A stretch of 64,000 bases of DNA, from positions 62,001-126,000 of the forward strand of contig JAKFWK010000001.1 in NCBI GenBank assembly GCA_021732045.1, given 5' to 3'. Each line of letters opens with the position of its first letter. Position 1 is the stretch's first letter. Shown here piece after piece: positions 1 to 8,509 of the stretch. This stretch comes from Sulfurimonas sp. (GTDB lineage: Bacteria; Campylobacterota; Campylobacteria; Campylobacterales; Sulfurimonadaceae). A model generated the notes under the pieces. It was not told the DNA's origin and ran no database searches. It saw only the letters and a list, made by a program, of their open reading frames with translations. The position numbers and the translations under genes were made by a program.

Positions 1-2065
1 TGGAATAGATGTCTCGGAGTGTGTCAAAAAACTAGATAAAGTAAGTTCTGGAGAGATTGCTGATGAGCCTGTTCAAGCACAAGTTCATGTAAAAGAGGTG
101 GTAGAGGTTATAGCTCCTTCAAAAGAGCCAGAGTCAGAACTCGACTACGAAAATATGGATGATAATGATATTGAGGCAGAGATAGAGAGACTTCTAAAAA
201 ACAGACAAGCAGAAGATAAAGCAAAAAGGGACTCAAAGATTGCAGCTGGTGAGAGTGTTGTCTCACTTGACTCAGATGAAGATAATGAAGAGTCTGGCGA
301 CTTCCATGTACCAGTAGTTGTGGCACCAGTACATGTCCCACCAGTACAAACTACACCAACTCCAAGAGTCTCAAGGGCGGACGATGAGAGTATGAAAGCA
401 GCAGCTCCAGCTAAAAAAGAGGCAGTTGTAGACCAAACAATCCGTGTTGATGTTCGAAGGCTTGACCACTTAATGAATCTGATTGGTGAGCTGGTTCTTG
501 CTAAAAATCGTTTAATAAAAATAAATGATGATGTTGAAGAGAGATATGAGGGTGAAGAGTTTTTAGAAGAGCTTAATCAGGTAGTTTCCATTGTTTCTCT
601 TGTTACAACCGACTTGCAGATTGCGGTTATGAAAACAAGAATGTTGCCAATCGGTAAAGTGTTTAACAAATTTCCAAGAATGATTAGAGATTTAAGTCGT
701 GAACTTAATAAAAAAATAGAGCTAGAGATCTACGGTGAGGATACTGAGCTTGACAAATCAATCGTTGAAGAGATTGGAGATCCTCTTGTTCATATTATCA
801 GAAATTCATGTGACCATGGTATCGAGATTCCATCGATTCGTCTTGAGCAGGGTAAGCCTGAGACAGGAACTATAAAGTTAAAAGCTTATAATGAAGGTAA
901 CCAGATTGTTATCCAGATAGATGATGACGGAAAAGGTCTTGATACTGATATGCTAAAAAATAAGTCTTTAGAGAAGGGTCTTATAACAGAAAAAGAGGCC
1001 GATCAGATGAGCGAAAAAGAGGCGTTCGCGCTCATCTTTAAGCCAGGTTTTTCGACGGCTGCGGCAGTTACAAATGTCTCTGGTCGTGGTGTTGGTATGG
1101 ATGTTGTAAAAACTAATATTGAAAAAGTAAAAGGGATTATAGATATAGATAGTGAGCTTGGTGTTGGAACATCAATGAAGCTAAAGATTCCACTAACTCT
1201 TGCAATTATTCAAGCGTTGTTGGTTGGCGTTCAAGAGGAGCATTATGCTATTCCACTTGCGTCAGTCCTTGAGACAGTCAGAATCTCTAAAGATGAAATT
1301 TATACAGTTGAGGGTCGCTCTGTTATGAGACTCCGCCATGATGTTTTATCTTTAGTTCATATCGGTGATATTTTTGAAGTTGAGAGAATCCTAGATTCGA
1401 GCGAGCACGCCTATGTTGTTGTTCTTGGTCTTGGAACAAACAAACTAGGCCTTATAGTTGATACTCTTGTTGGACAAGAAGAGATAGTTATAAAATCACT
1501 GGGTGACTTTTTACAAGGCATCGAAGGCGTGGCTGGAGCTACTATCCGTGGTGATGGAGGGGTTACTCTTATTGTTGATGTACTTGCACTTATGGACATA
1601 GCAAAACATGTAAAAACAAAAGCAATACCGGAGGGTTCTTCAGCTTCTGCTCAGACATCATTAGAAAAAAGCAAAGCTAGTGATTATAAGGTTATGATAG
1701 TTGATGACTCTAAGACAGACAGAACCATTATGAGAAAAGCGTTAGAACCACTTGGAATCACACTTATTGAAGCTGGTGATGGGCAAGAAGCATTAAACAT
1801 TTTAAAACAGGGTGACCATAATTTTGATGCGATGTTGGTTGATATAGAGATGCCTAGAATGGACGGCTATACACTTGCCACTGAGATTAAAAAATACAAT
1901 CGTTACAAAAACCTACCTCTTATCGCCGTCACATCTCGTACGGGTAAATCAGATAGGATGCGCGGAGTTGAATCAGGTATGGTTGAGTATATAACTAAGC
2001 CATACTCTGCTGATTATCTCTCAAGTGTTGTCCAAAGAAATATTAATTTTAAGTCGGAGTTTTAA
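1..2065 (+). CDS. cheA: Chemotaxis histidine kinase CheA fused to a receiver domain (CheAY), 5' end missing
   Basis: CheA phosphorylates the response regulator in answer to chemoreceptor signals. The reading frame is open to the left edge, so the N-terminal Hpt domain with its phosphorylated His lies outside; the first visible residues look like the end of that domain. An acidic, proline-rich linker follows. Next come the dimerisation segment (RVDVRRLDHLMNLIGEL, near base 443), the ATPase domain with N box HIIRNSCDHGIE (near 790), G1 DDGKGLD (near 922) and G2 GRGVGMDVV (near 1084), and a CheW-like domain (about 1190-1600). The last 125 residues are a receiver domain with VDD, the phospho-acceptor Asp in VDIEMPRMDG and Lys in ITKPYS. 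The CheA-CheY fusion is typical of Campylobacterota. The cheW start lies one base after the stop. Confidence 0.97.
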   Translation, partial: GIDVSECVKKLDKVSSGEIADEPVQAQVHVKEVVEVIAPSKEPESELDYENMDDNDIEAEIERLLKNRQAEDKAKRDSKIAAGESVVSLDSDEDNEESGDFHVPVVVAPVHVPPVQTTPTPRVSRADDESMKAAAPAKKEAVVDQTIRVDVRRLDHLMNLIGELVLAKNRLIKINDDVEERYEGEEFLEELNQVVSIVSLVTTDLQIAVMKTRMLPIGKVFNKFPRMIRDLSRELNKKIELEIYGEDTELDKSIVEEIGDPLVHIIRNSCDHGIEIPSIRLEQGKPETGTIKLKAYNEGNQIVIQIDDDGKGLDTDMLKNKSLEKGLITEKEADQMSEKEAFALIFKPGFSTAAAVTNVSGRGVGMDVVKTNIEKVKGIIDIDSELGVGTSMKLKIPLTLAIIQALLVGVQEEHYAIPLASVLETVRISKDEIYTVEGRSVMRLRHDVLSLVHIGDIFEVERILDSSEHAYVVVLGLGTNKLGLIVDTLVGQEEIVIKSLGDFLQGIEGVAGATIRGDGGVTLIVDVLALMDIAKHVKTKAIPEGSSASAQTSLEKSKASDYKVMIVDDSKTDRTIMRKALEPLGITLIEAGDGQEALNILKQGDHNFDAMLVDIEMPRMDGYTLATEIKKYNRYKNLPLIAVTSRTGKSDRMRGVESGMVEYITKPYSADYLSSVVQRNINFKSEF

Positions 2066-2066
2066 A

Positions 2067-2561
2067 ATGAGCGATAAATTAAAACAGATTATCAACAAAC
2101 AACAAGAGGCACAAAACAACTCTTTGATTAAAGCCGAGGAAGTTGTTCAGCTGGTTGGATTTATTATAGGGGATGAAGAGTACGCGGTGCCTATCTTGTC
2201 GATTCAAGAGATTATAAAACCTTTTCCTTGGACAAGAGTTCCTCAGGTTCCAAAACATGTAGTTGGTGTTTTTAATATGCGCGGAGCCGTTATACCACTT
2301 ATAGATCTTCGTCTTAAATTTGGCATAAGCGCTAAGAAACAGAGTGACGAAACTAGATTTATTGTAATGAGAGATGGTGATGAGGTCGCTGGATTTATTA
2401 TCGACAGATTGACTATGGCAATCAGAATAAAGAAGAGTAATATTGGGCCAGCACCAGAGAGTATGCATGGAGAAGATACCATGATAGATGGCGTTGGTAA
2501 GCAAGAGGATAGGTTGATATCTATACTAAAAGTTAAAAAACTTCTTGCGAGAGATTTTTAA
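2067..2561 (+). CDS. cheW: Chemotaxis coupling protein CheW
   Basis: CheW bridges chemoreceptors and CheA at the cytoplasmic face of the membrane. The 164-residue protein has the CheW fold: a short charged N-terminus, then GFIIGDEEYAVPILSIQEI, the signature region VPQVPKHVVGVFNMRGAVIP and IDLRLKFG, and a C-terminal half with DGDEVAGFIID. The frame is open further upstream to 2025, but that stretch overlaps the end of cheA. The ATG at 2067 has a GGAG ribosome binding site seven bases before it, so this start is preferred. It directly follows cheA and the two are almost certainly co-transcribed. Confidence 0.95.
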   Translation: MSDKLKQIINKQQEAQNNSLIKAEEVVQLVGFIIGDEEYAVPILSIQEIIKPFPWTRVPQVPKHVVGVFNMRGAVIPLIDLRLKFGISAKKQSDETRFIVMRDGDEVAGFIIDRLTMAIRIKKSNIGPAPESMHGEDTMIDGVGKQEDRLISILKVKKLLARDF

Positions 2562-2572
2562 TACCATCAAAT

Positions 2573-3691
2573 ATGAGTGATTCCTCACTAGATATTAAAA
2601 TTATACAAAATAGACTCTCCCTGATATTCAAAGGAGAGCTCACTCTTTTAAATATAGCAGACTACAGCAAGCAAGTAGATGTAATCTCACTTAATCAACA
2701 GCAGAGCGTTTACATAGATTTCAGAGAACTTAACTTTTTAGATAGTGCTGGGGCTGTTTTTATACGCAGTTTTATGAAAAAACTAAGTTCTAGGAGTATT
2801 GCGGTGGAAACTCTGTGTCAAAATCGAGATATTTTGGCAATGTTGGAGCTTGTGAGCTCTCAAGAGAATTCATCAATCACCACAAATAAAAACAAAATTA
2901 CTTTGTTGGAAAAAATAGGTAAAGTAACACTAAACAACTATTATGGTTTTATCTCTTTTATGCATTTTATTGGGGAGCTTTTTGTAAATAAGTTTCACTA
3001 TCTTCTTACTCCAAAAAATATCAGATACAAAGAGATAGCCTTTGAAATCAATGAGAGTGGCGTAAAAGCATTTTGGATTGTATCACTTACCAGTTTTCTT
3101 ATAGGATTGGTTTTAGCTTATCAATCTGCTTACCAGTTAAAAATTTATGGTGCAAATATATTCATTGTAGATATGCTTGGCCTATCTATTCTTAGAGAGT
3201 TGGCTCCTGTAATAACTGCTATAGTTGTAGCAGGTAGAAGCGGCTCTGCTTTTACAGCACAAATTGGGGCTATGAAAATCACTCAAGAACTTGATGCTAT
3301 GAGAACTATGGGTTTTAATCCATATAGATTTTTGGTTGTTCCTCGCATTTTAGCTTTAATGATTTCGTTACCAATACTAATTTTTGTAGCAGATATGATG
3401 GCACTGCTTGGTGGCATGATTATTGCAAATATAGATTTGGGAATATCCACTGATCTTTTTTTAGATAGATTCAGTAGCGTAATAGCTGTAAAACATTTTT
3501 TTATAGGAATTATTAAAGGTCCATTTTTTGCATTTTTGATAGCTTCTATTGGAATATACAGAGGGTTAATGGTTAAGGATGATACTCAAAGCTTAGGGTT
3601 TAACACAACAAAGAGTGTTGTTGAAGCGATTTTTGCTGTTATTGTTTGTGATGCAATTTTCTCAATAGCATTTACAAGTTTGAAGATATAA
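2573..3691 (+). CDS. mlaE: MlaE-like lipid ABC transporter permease with N-terminal STAS domain
   Basis: This is the inner-membrane permease of an MCE-type system, which moves phospholipids or similar hydrophobic molecules between membranes. Residues 1-100 look like a STAS domain (IDFRELNFLDSAGAVFIRS), the role played by the separate MlaB in E. coli. The rest is an MlaE permease with five or six hydrophobic segments and the family hallmark ELAPVITAIVVAGRSGSAF near residue 208, followed by ELDAMRTMGFNP. It begins 11 bases after cheW and its stop overlaps the ATPase start by one base. The family is certain; the cargo and direction are not shown by sequence. Confidence 0.9.
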   Translation: MSDSSLDIKIIQNRLSLIFKGELTLLNIADYSKQVDVISLNQQQSVYIDFRELNFLDSAGAVFIRSFMKKLSSRSIAVETLCQNRDILAMLELVSSQENSSITTNKNKITLLEKIGKVTLNNYYGFISFMHFIGELFVNKFHYLLTPKNIRYKEIAFEINESGVKAFWIVSLTSFLIGLVLAYQSAYQLKIYGANIFIVDMLGLSILRELAPVITAIVVAGRSGSAFTAQIGAMKITQELDAMRTMGFNPYRFLVVPRILALMISLPILIFVADMMALLGGMIIANIDLGISTDLFLDRFSSVIAVKHFFIGIIKGPFFAFLIASIGIYRGLMVKDDTQSLGFNTTKSVVEAIFAVIVCDAIFSIAFTSLKI

Positions 3692-4434
3692 TGAAAAATA
3701 TTATAAAAGTTAGAGACCTAAAGACACTTTTTGGGGATAAGATGATTCATGATGGTCTGAATCTAACCGTAAAAGAGGGTGAGATTTATGGACTCCTAGG
3801 TCCTAGCGGATGTGGCAAGACAACACTCCTTAGGGAGATGGTAATGTTGCAAAAAAGCCTTAGTGGCAGCATAGAAGTTTTGGGGTATGAGTTAAATAGT
3901 ATAAGATACGCCGAAGCACAGGAACTTAGAAAGAAATTTGGAGTTCTATTTCAATTTGGAGCTCTTTTTTCATCTCTGACGATAAGAGAAAATATCGCTT
4001 TACCATTGGTAGAATTTACTAATTTATCTAGAGGAATGATAGGGGAGATTGTTGATTTTAAGATAAATATAGTTGGTCTCGAAGTTGGTGACGCAGATCT
4101 TTACCCATCGCAAATAAGTGGAGGTATGAAGAAAAAAGCAGCACTAGCTCGCTCTCTTGCAATGGATCCAAAACTTCTATTTTTAGACGAGCCAACAAGC
4201 GGACTAGATCCAATATCCGCGAGAGAGTTTGACTCCCTTATCCTAAAACTAAGAGATCTGCTTGGATTAACTATTATGATGGTTTCTCATGATTTAACAT
4301 CCATGTATGATACGCTTGATTCGGTTGCAATAATTGATAATAAAAAGATAATATATGAGGGAACTTTGAATAACGCAATAAAAATAGATAATGAGTTTAT
4401 AAGAACTTTTTTTAGAAAAGGTGAATCAATATGA
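3691..4434 (+). CDS. mlaF: MlaF-like lipid ABC transporter ATPase
   Basis: This cytoplasmic ATPase powers the permease encoded just upstream. The 247 residues contain Walker A GPSGCGKTT near residue 38, the Q-loop region VLFQFGALF, the signature ISGGMKKKAALARS near 141, Walker B LLFLDEPTSGLDP near 162 and the switch His in MMVSHDL. The SGGMKKK form of the signature is typical of MCE-associated ATPases. The gene overlaps its neighbours by one base upstream and four bases downstream, consistent with translational coupling in a four-gene transporter unit. Confidence 0.93.
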   Translation: MKNIIKVRDLKTLFGDKMIHDGLNLTVKEGEIYGLLGPSGCGKTTLLREMVMLQKSLSGSIEVLGYELNSIRYAEAQELRKKFGVLFQFGALFSSLTIRENIALPLVEFTNLSRGMIGEIVDFKINIVGLEVGDADLYPSQISGGMKKKAALARSLAMDPKLLFLDEPTSGLDPISAREFDSLILKLRDLLGLTIMMVSHDLTSMYDTLDSVAIIDNKKIIYEGTLNNAIKIDNEFIRTFFRKGESI

Positions 4435-5396
4435 ATAACAAAGTGAATTATGGTTTGGTTGGATTTTTGGTACTTATTGGCATATCGCTGATGTTAGGCT
4501 TTGGATATTGGCTTCTTAAGCCTGCTAAAGAGGCTGAAGTACAAAAATACAGCATATACTTCAGTGAGTCAATATTGGGGTTAAACATAGATGCTCCAGT
4601 AAAATATAGAGGGATTAGTGTTGGAAAAGTTGTGAAACTGAGCATAAATGAAAAAAATGCTGAGCAGGTTGAGGTTTTGGTTGAAGTGCTAAAGAGTGCT
4701 CCTATAAACTCCTTAACGTTAGCACAACTAACCTCTCAGGGGATAACTGGACTTAGTTATGTAAACTTGATAGTTGAAAAAGGCATAGACGCAAAGGCTT
4801 TGGAGACAAAAAATGACGAGAAATACCCAGTTATAAAGTCTGTCCCATCGCTTCTTGTAAAGCTAGAGAGTACATTTAGTGAAGTTGCTATAAATTTAGC
4901 AAAGACACTAGAGAAGACACAAGAACTTCTTGGTAAAGAGAACCAACATGACATATCTCAACTGCTAAAAAATAGTGTTGTTCTTGTTGATAAAATGAAT
5001 AGAGTTCTTGATGATAAAACAATAGATGATTTTCATAAAACAATGCAAACGCTAGATAGCACGACAAAACAGATAGAAATTATGGTACCAAAAGTTACAA
5101 AACTAGTTGAGAAAAGTGGTAAGTGGGAAGATGATATCGCAGTTACATTTAGCTCTATTATGAAGAGCTATCTTGGCATTAAAGCCACTATGGATAACTT
5201 TAGGGATTCGCTAGATAGAGGTGATTTTAATATGAAAGATATAAGCAATAATATTTTTCCTACCATGAACTCTACGATGATAGAGATGCAAGAGCTTATG
5301 ATAAGAATGAATGAGGCTATAGAGAAGTATGAGCGAAATCCACGCGATATGTTGTTTAAGCAAGAGAGAGTAAAAAAAGCACCAGGAGAAAACTGA
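4431..5396 (+). CDS. mlaD: MCE-domain (MlaD-like) periplasmic substrate-binding protein
   Basis: This is a membrane-anchored lipid-binding subunit of the transporter. Residues 8-28 form one transmembrane anchor, followed by a single MCE domain (about 38-120) with the pattern LGLNIDAPVKYRGISVGKV. The remaining two hundred residues are mostly helical and charged and probably extend into the periplasm, as in other MCE proteins; E. coli MlaD is much shorter at about 183 residues. The gene overlaps the ATPase stop by four bases, and the lipoprotein gene starts one base after its stop. Confidence 0.9.
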   Translation: MNNKVNYGLVGFLVLIGISLMLGFGYWLLKPAKEAEVQKYSIYFSESILGLNIDAPVKYRGISVGKVVKLSINEKNAEQVEVLVEVLKSAPINSLTLAQLTSQGITGLSYVNLIVEKGIDAKALETKNDEKYPVIKSVPSLLVKLESTFSEVAINLAKTLEKTQELLGKENQHDISQLLKNSVVLVDKMNRVLDDKTIDDFHKTMQTLDSTTKQIEIMVPKVTKLVEKSGKWEDDIAVTFSSIMKSYLGIKATMDNFRDSLDRGDFNMKDISNNIFPTMNSTMIEMQELMIRMNEAIEKYERNPRDMLFKQERVKKAPGEN

Positions 5397-5397
5397 T

Positions 5398-5994
5398 ATG
5401 AAACAAATTTTAATTGCTATAAGTCTGCTATTTTTGTCTGGATGCACAATGACGAAGCCATACATTACTGAGTATAAAATCTCAACGAAAGAGGTACAGA
5501 TCAAACATGATGTCGGCGGATGCAGAGATAAAACTATGAAAATTGCGCAAGCGTTTAGCGAAAAATCTCTTATGTCTTCGATGATGGATTACACGCAATC
5601 GGGTAATAAAGTTTTCTCATATACAGAGTCACAGTGGCAAGAGACACCAAATCACGCTATTACCGCTTATATGTATAATGAAATTAAAGAGAGTGCCATT
5701 TTCAAGAGCGTTTTGAATTCAAGATCTGTTAGTAAAAGTGATATGATTTTGGAGATAACTATAGAAGAGTTTATGCAACACTACTCTTTTGATATGAAAG
5801 AGTTATATTCGAGTGTTGTTGTATCATTGGCGGTTGTTGATGCAAAAACAAATAGTATAGTAGCTACAAAGACATTTAAATCAAAAGTAGATTCAAAAAA
5901 ATTAAATGCAGACGGTGGAGTAGAAGCACTTAGCTCTGCCTTAGCAGATATATCAGAGAAAAGCATTGAGTGGCTTAGTGGTGTTTGCAAATGA
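5398..5994 (+). CDS. Lipoprotein, probable auxiliary component of the MCE transporter
   Basis: The protein starts with a lipoprotein signal ending in LFLSGC, so Cys16 should be lipidated. The mature 180 residues match in size and layout the ABC-type transport auxiliary lipoproteins (PqiC/DUF330-like) often encoded last in MCE operons; the match is by context and general pattern (a late segment with VVSLAVVDAKTNSIVATKTF), not a diagnostic motif. An AGGAGA ribosome binding site lies inside the end of the MCE gene. The stop overlaps the start of the aminopeptidase gene. It probably docks the system to the outer membrane. Confidence 0.7.
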   Translation: MKQILIAISLLFLSGCTMTKPYITEYKISTKEVQIKHDVGGCRDKTMKIAQAFSEKSLMSSMMDYTQSGNKVFSYTESQWQETPNHAITAYMYNEIKESAIFKSVLNSRSVSKSDMILEITIEEFMQHYSFDMKELYSSVVVSLAVVDAKTNSIVATKTFKSKVDSKKLNADGGVEALSSALADISEKSIEWLSGVCK

Positions 5995-7277
5995 TAATAG
6001 AGAGCGAATATAAAAAACGAAGAGATACTTTAGCAAAAGACTTTTTAAAAAACTCAGTTGTGGTTATATTTAGCTCTGAGCCTGCAACTCGTTCTCATGA
6101 CACACACCATCCATATAGACAAGATAGTAATTTTTACTACCTAAGCGGTTTTAAAGAGGACAACTCTGCACTTATGTTTATAAAAACAAAAAATAGCCTA
6201 AAAACAGCCCTTTTTGTGCATAAAAAAGATAAAACGCTAGAACTATGGAACGGAAAAAGATTGGGTGTTAAAAAGGCAAAAAAAAGGTTTCTTGTAGATG
6301 AAGTTTATGAAATAGATAAGTTTAATGATGTCTTTAAGACCTCAATCAAAGGTAAAAAAAACATCTATTTTGAGATAAACTCAAAGAAAAGCGCTACAGA
6401 GAAGATTTTAAAAAGCACAAAGATATTTAAAGAAAAATTTGACATCATCCCACATGTACAAAAAATGAGACTTATAAAATCAGCTTCCGAGATAGAGCTT
6501 ATGAGAGAGTCAATTTCAATCACAGCAAAAGCGCATCATACGGCTATGAGCATGAATAAAGAGGGTAAATATGAGTATCAACTTCAAGCAGAGATAGAGT
6601 ATGAGTTTAGACACAATGCGGCCTATAGTGACGCATATACCTCAATAGTTGCATCTGGAAACAATGCAAATACTCTTCACTATATAGAAAATAGCAAACT
6701 TTTAGTTGATGGAGAGCTTATCCTAATAGACGCAGGGTGTGAGCATAACTACTATGCAAGTGATATAACAAGAACAATTCCAGTAAATGGCAGATTTAGT
6801 GAGTCTCAAAAAGAGCTATATAGCTTGGTTTTGGATACTCAACTAAAAGTTATCAGTATGATAAAGCCATCTATTATGCGAAGCGAACTTCAAAAAGTAG
6901 CAGAGGAGTTGTTAACTGAAGGGATGATAAAGCTTGGTATTTTAAAAGGTAGCGCAATAAAGGCTATAAAAGAAAAAAAGCATAAAAAGTATTATCCACA
7001 TGGAATAGGGCATTGGATAGGGATAGATGTACACGACCCAGCACCATATAAAGATGAGAAAGATAGAGAGATACCGCTTTGTGAGGGTATGGTTTTAACC
7101 ATTGAACCGGGATTGTATATTGACAAGAACGATAAAAGTGCTCCTGAAAGATTTAGAGGGGTGGGCATTAGAATAGAAGATGATATTTTAGTAACAAAAG
7201 ATGGATATGAAAATTTATCTGCTTCTATTGCCAAGACTATAGAGGAGATAGAAGCAGAAAGTTTTCACAAAAAATAA
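5991..7277 (+). CDS. pepP: Xaa-Pro aminopeptidase (M24 family, aminopeptidase P)
   Basis: This cytoplasmic metallopeptidase removes N-terminal residues preceding proline. Residues 1-170 form the creatinase/AMP N-terminal domain (TRSHDTHHPYRQDSNFYYLSG). The catalytic pita-bread domain follows with all five metal ligands: Asp in LIDAGCEH (about 247), Asp in ASDITRT (about 258), His in HGIGHWIG (about 337), Glu in TIEPG (about 371) and Glu in RIEDD (about 396). At 428 residues it is full length. A TTG two codons upstream is in frame, but the ATG overlapping the previous stop (ATGA) is preferred. It appears to be the last gene of this run. Confidence 0.93.
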   Translation: MIIESEYKKRRDTLAKDFLKNSVVVIFSSEPATRSHDTHHPYRQDSNFYYLSGFKEDNSALMFIKTKNSLKTALFVHKKDKTLELWNGKRLGVKKAKKRFLVDEVYEIDKFNDVFKTSIKGKKNIYFEINSKKSATEKILKSTKIFKEKFDIIPHVQKMRLIKSASEIELMRESISITAKAHHTAMSMNKEGKYEYQLQAEIEYEFRHNAAYSDAYTSIVASGNNANTLHYIENSKLLVDGELILIDAGCEHNYYASDITRTIPVNGRFSESQKELYSLVLDTQLKVISMIKPSIMRSELQKVAEELLTEGMIKLGILKGSAIKAIKEKKHKKYYPHGIGHWIGIDVHDPAPYKDEKDREIPLCEGMVLTIEPGLYIDKNDKSAPERFRGVGIRIEDDILVTKDGYENLSASIAKTIEEIEAESFHKK

Positions 7278-7333
7278 CAAATTAGATCAAATTAATCTAA
7301 ATTTATTATCTTAATCTATATAGCAATAAAGTC

Positions 7334-7354
7334 TATACTTGTATAAATTTTTTT
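7334..7354 (+). terminator. Weak intrinsic-terminator-like hairpin after the aminopeptidase gene
   Basis: TATAC and GTATA form a five-pair stem around two bases, followed after two As by seven Ts. The stem is AT-rich and weak. It sits between the end of pepP and the convergent end of the nap operon, where a plus-strand terminator would be expected. Confidence 0.3.
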
Positions 7355-7357
7355 ATG

Positions 7358-7783
7358 TTAGTTATAGCTATAGCTCCAGCCAGTTAGGCTTTTTACTTTT
7401 GCTTCATCAAAAGCATCAGAATCTGCTAAAAAATCCATAACCAACATTGGAATATTTGGGATAACCATCATATCATCTTCTTTTACTAGTAGGAGTGGCA
7501 TTGGATTGTTTTTTGAGTCTATAGAGAATCCGACAGGCATTATTTGGCTCATTATTTCAATAGGGTTTCTTATCTTATTTTCATTTAAGAATTTATCAAA
7601 AATAGCCTTTTGTATATCTTTGGGTATATCATCAGATGTATTTAAAAAAAATGTAAAGTGAATCGGCGCTTCTTTGAAATAATCAGGTGATGGAGCTGCC
7701 ATGATTATGTACTCAACACCATTTAGATGCTCTTGTATCTCATCTATGGTTAAGTATCTTGCTGAAGTGGATGTTTTTTGCAT
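7358..7783 (-). CDS. Unknown 141-residue protein at the end of the nap operon
   Basis: I do not recognise this family. The protein has no signal peptide or membrane segment and looks like a cytoplasmic alpha/beta protein with central hydrophobic strands (EYIIMAAPSP, IHFTFFLNTS, PMPLLLVKEDDMMVIP). It begins five bases after the preceding minus-strand gene and is the last gene of the nap run, so it is probably co-transcribed with napD. A role in assembly or regulation of the nitrate reductase is only inferred from position. Its coding character (strand, spacing, no competing frame) is convincing. Confidence 0.75.
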   Translation of the reverse strand: MQKTSTSARYLTIDEIQEHLNGVEYIIMAAPSPDYFKEAPIHFTFFLNTSDDIPKDIQKAIFDKFLNENKIRNPIEIMSQIMPVGFSIDSKNNPMPLLLVKEDDMMVIPNIPMLVMDFLADSDAFDEAKVKSLTGWSYSYN

Positions 7784-7788
7784 AAAAA

Positions 7789-8079
7789 TTATCCCTTTAT
7801 TAGTGGCTCGCCACTCTCTTCTTCTAGCTCTCTTTGGAGTTTTGACATCTCAAATCTTATGGTATCCATAACGAACGGAGGGACATTGTCTGCTTTACTC
7901 CATCTTACTTCATTTATTACGCCATCATACTTTATGCCTAGTTCTTCAATTTTTGTTGAGTACTCAGATAAGTCCTTACATATCTCAACGGCATCATCAC
8001 TAATATCTTTTAGCTCTATAAACCAATCTTCATAGCTTCCGTCTACCATTTTTATAGTTGATTCAAAAACTCCGCTCAT
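7789..8079 (-). CDS. Unknown 96-residue protein downstream of napD
   Basis: This small acidic, probably cytoplasmic protein has no signal peptide, cysteines or metal motifs that I can see. It is rich in Asp and Glu, with a likely beta stretch (FESTIKMVDGSYEDWFIEL) and a helical C-terminus (FEMSKLQRELEEES). It lies two bases after napD and five bases before the next gene in the same direction, so it belongs to the nap transcript. No function can be assigned from sequence. Confidence 0.75.
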   Translation of the reverse strand: MSGVFESTIKMVDGSYEDWFIELKDISDDAVEICKDLSEYSTKIEELGIKYDGVINEVRWSKADNVPPFVMDTIRFEMSKLQRELEEESGEPLIKG

Positions 8080-8081
8080 TG

Positions 8082-8471
8082 TTATCTCTCTGTTTTATCA
8101 AATTTTTTTGTAAATGTTGAGAGATCATCTTTTTTCTTTAAATCTCCGTTGTATTGTATGTTTCTAATATCAATATCATCATCATTTAGCATTCTTGGAA
8201 CGGCGTCGCCATTGGCAATAACTTCCATATGAGCGTTTAGCTCATCTTCGCTGTACGCCATCTGCATATCAGCAGCTATAACATGAGAAATCCCCTCGAT
8301 GACTCTAAGTTTCTCTAGCTCTTCTGAGACGCTCTCGCCTTCAATAGTTACGATGATTCTACCTTTGGCATCGTGAAGATGATAGTCGCACACCTCACAA
8401 TCTTTAAGATTTTGCACAACTTCATCTAAAAATTTTGGTAGTGTTTGAACCACTATGCTTGATATATTCAT
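8082..8471 (-). CDS. napD: NapD, chaperone for NapA maturation
   Basis: NapD binds the twin-arginine signal peptide of NapA and delays its export until the molybdenum cofactor is in place. The N-terminal 80 residues show the NapD pattern: NISSIVVQTLPKFLDEV, CEVCDYHLHDAKGRIIVTIEG, then LRVIEGISHVIAADMQMAY. The 129-residue length exceeds the usual 80-110 through a polar tail containing NDDDIDIRNIQYNGD, a feature seen in Campylobacterota NapD as far as I recall. It lies 38 bases after the PAS-domain gene. Confidence 0.88.
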   Translation of the reverse strand: MNISSIVVQTLPKFLDEVVQNLKDCEVCDYHLHDAKGRIIVTIEGESVSEELEKLRVIEGISHVIAADMQMAYSEDELNAHMEVIANGDAVPRMLNDDDIDIRNIQYNGDLKKKDDLSTFTKKFDKTER

Positions 8472-8509
8472 TTTTTCCTCTTTGTTGCAAATTTAATTTT
8501 TTGTTGAAT

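Noticed and set aside
2079..2504. Minus-strand frame of 141 codons over cheW
   Set aside because: Shadow of cheW; the plus-strand CheW motifs and ribosome binding site settle the matter.
7778..8035. Plus-strand frame of 85 codons
   Set aside because: It is antisense to the 96-residue nap-operon gene and Ser-rich without a family pattern.
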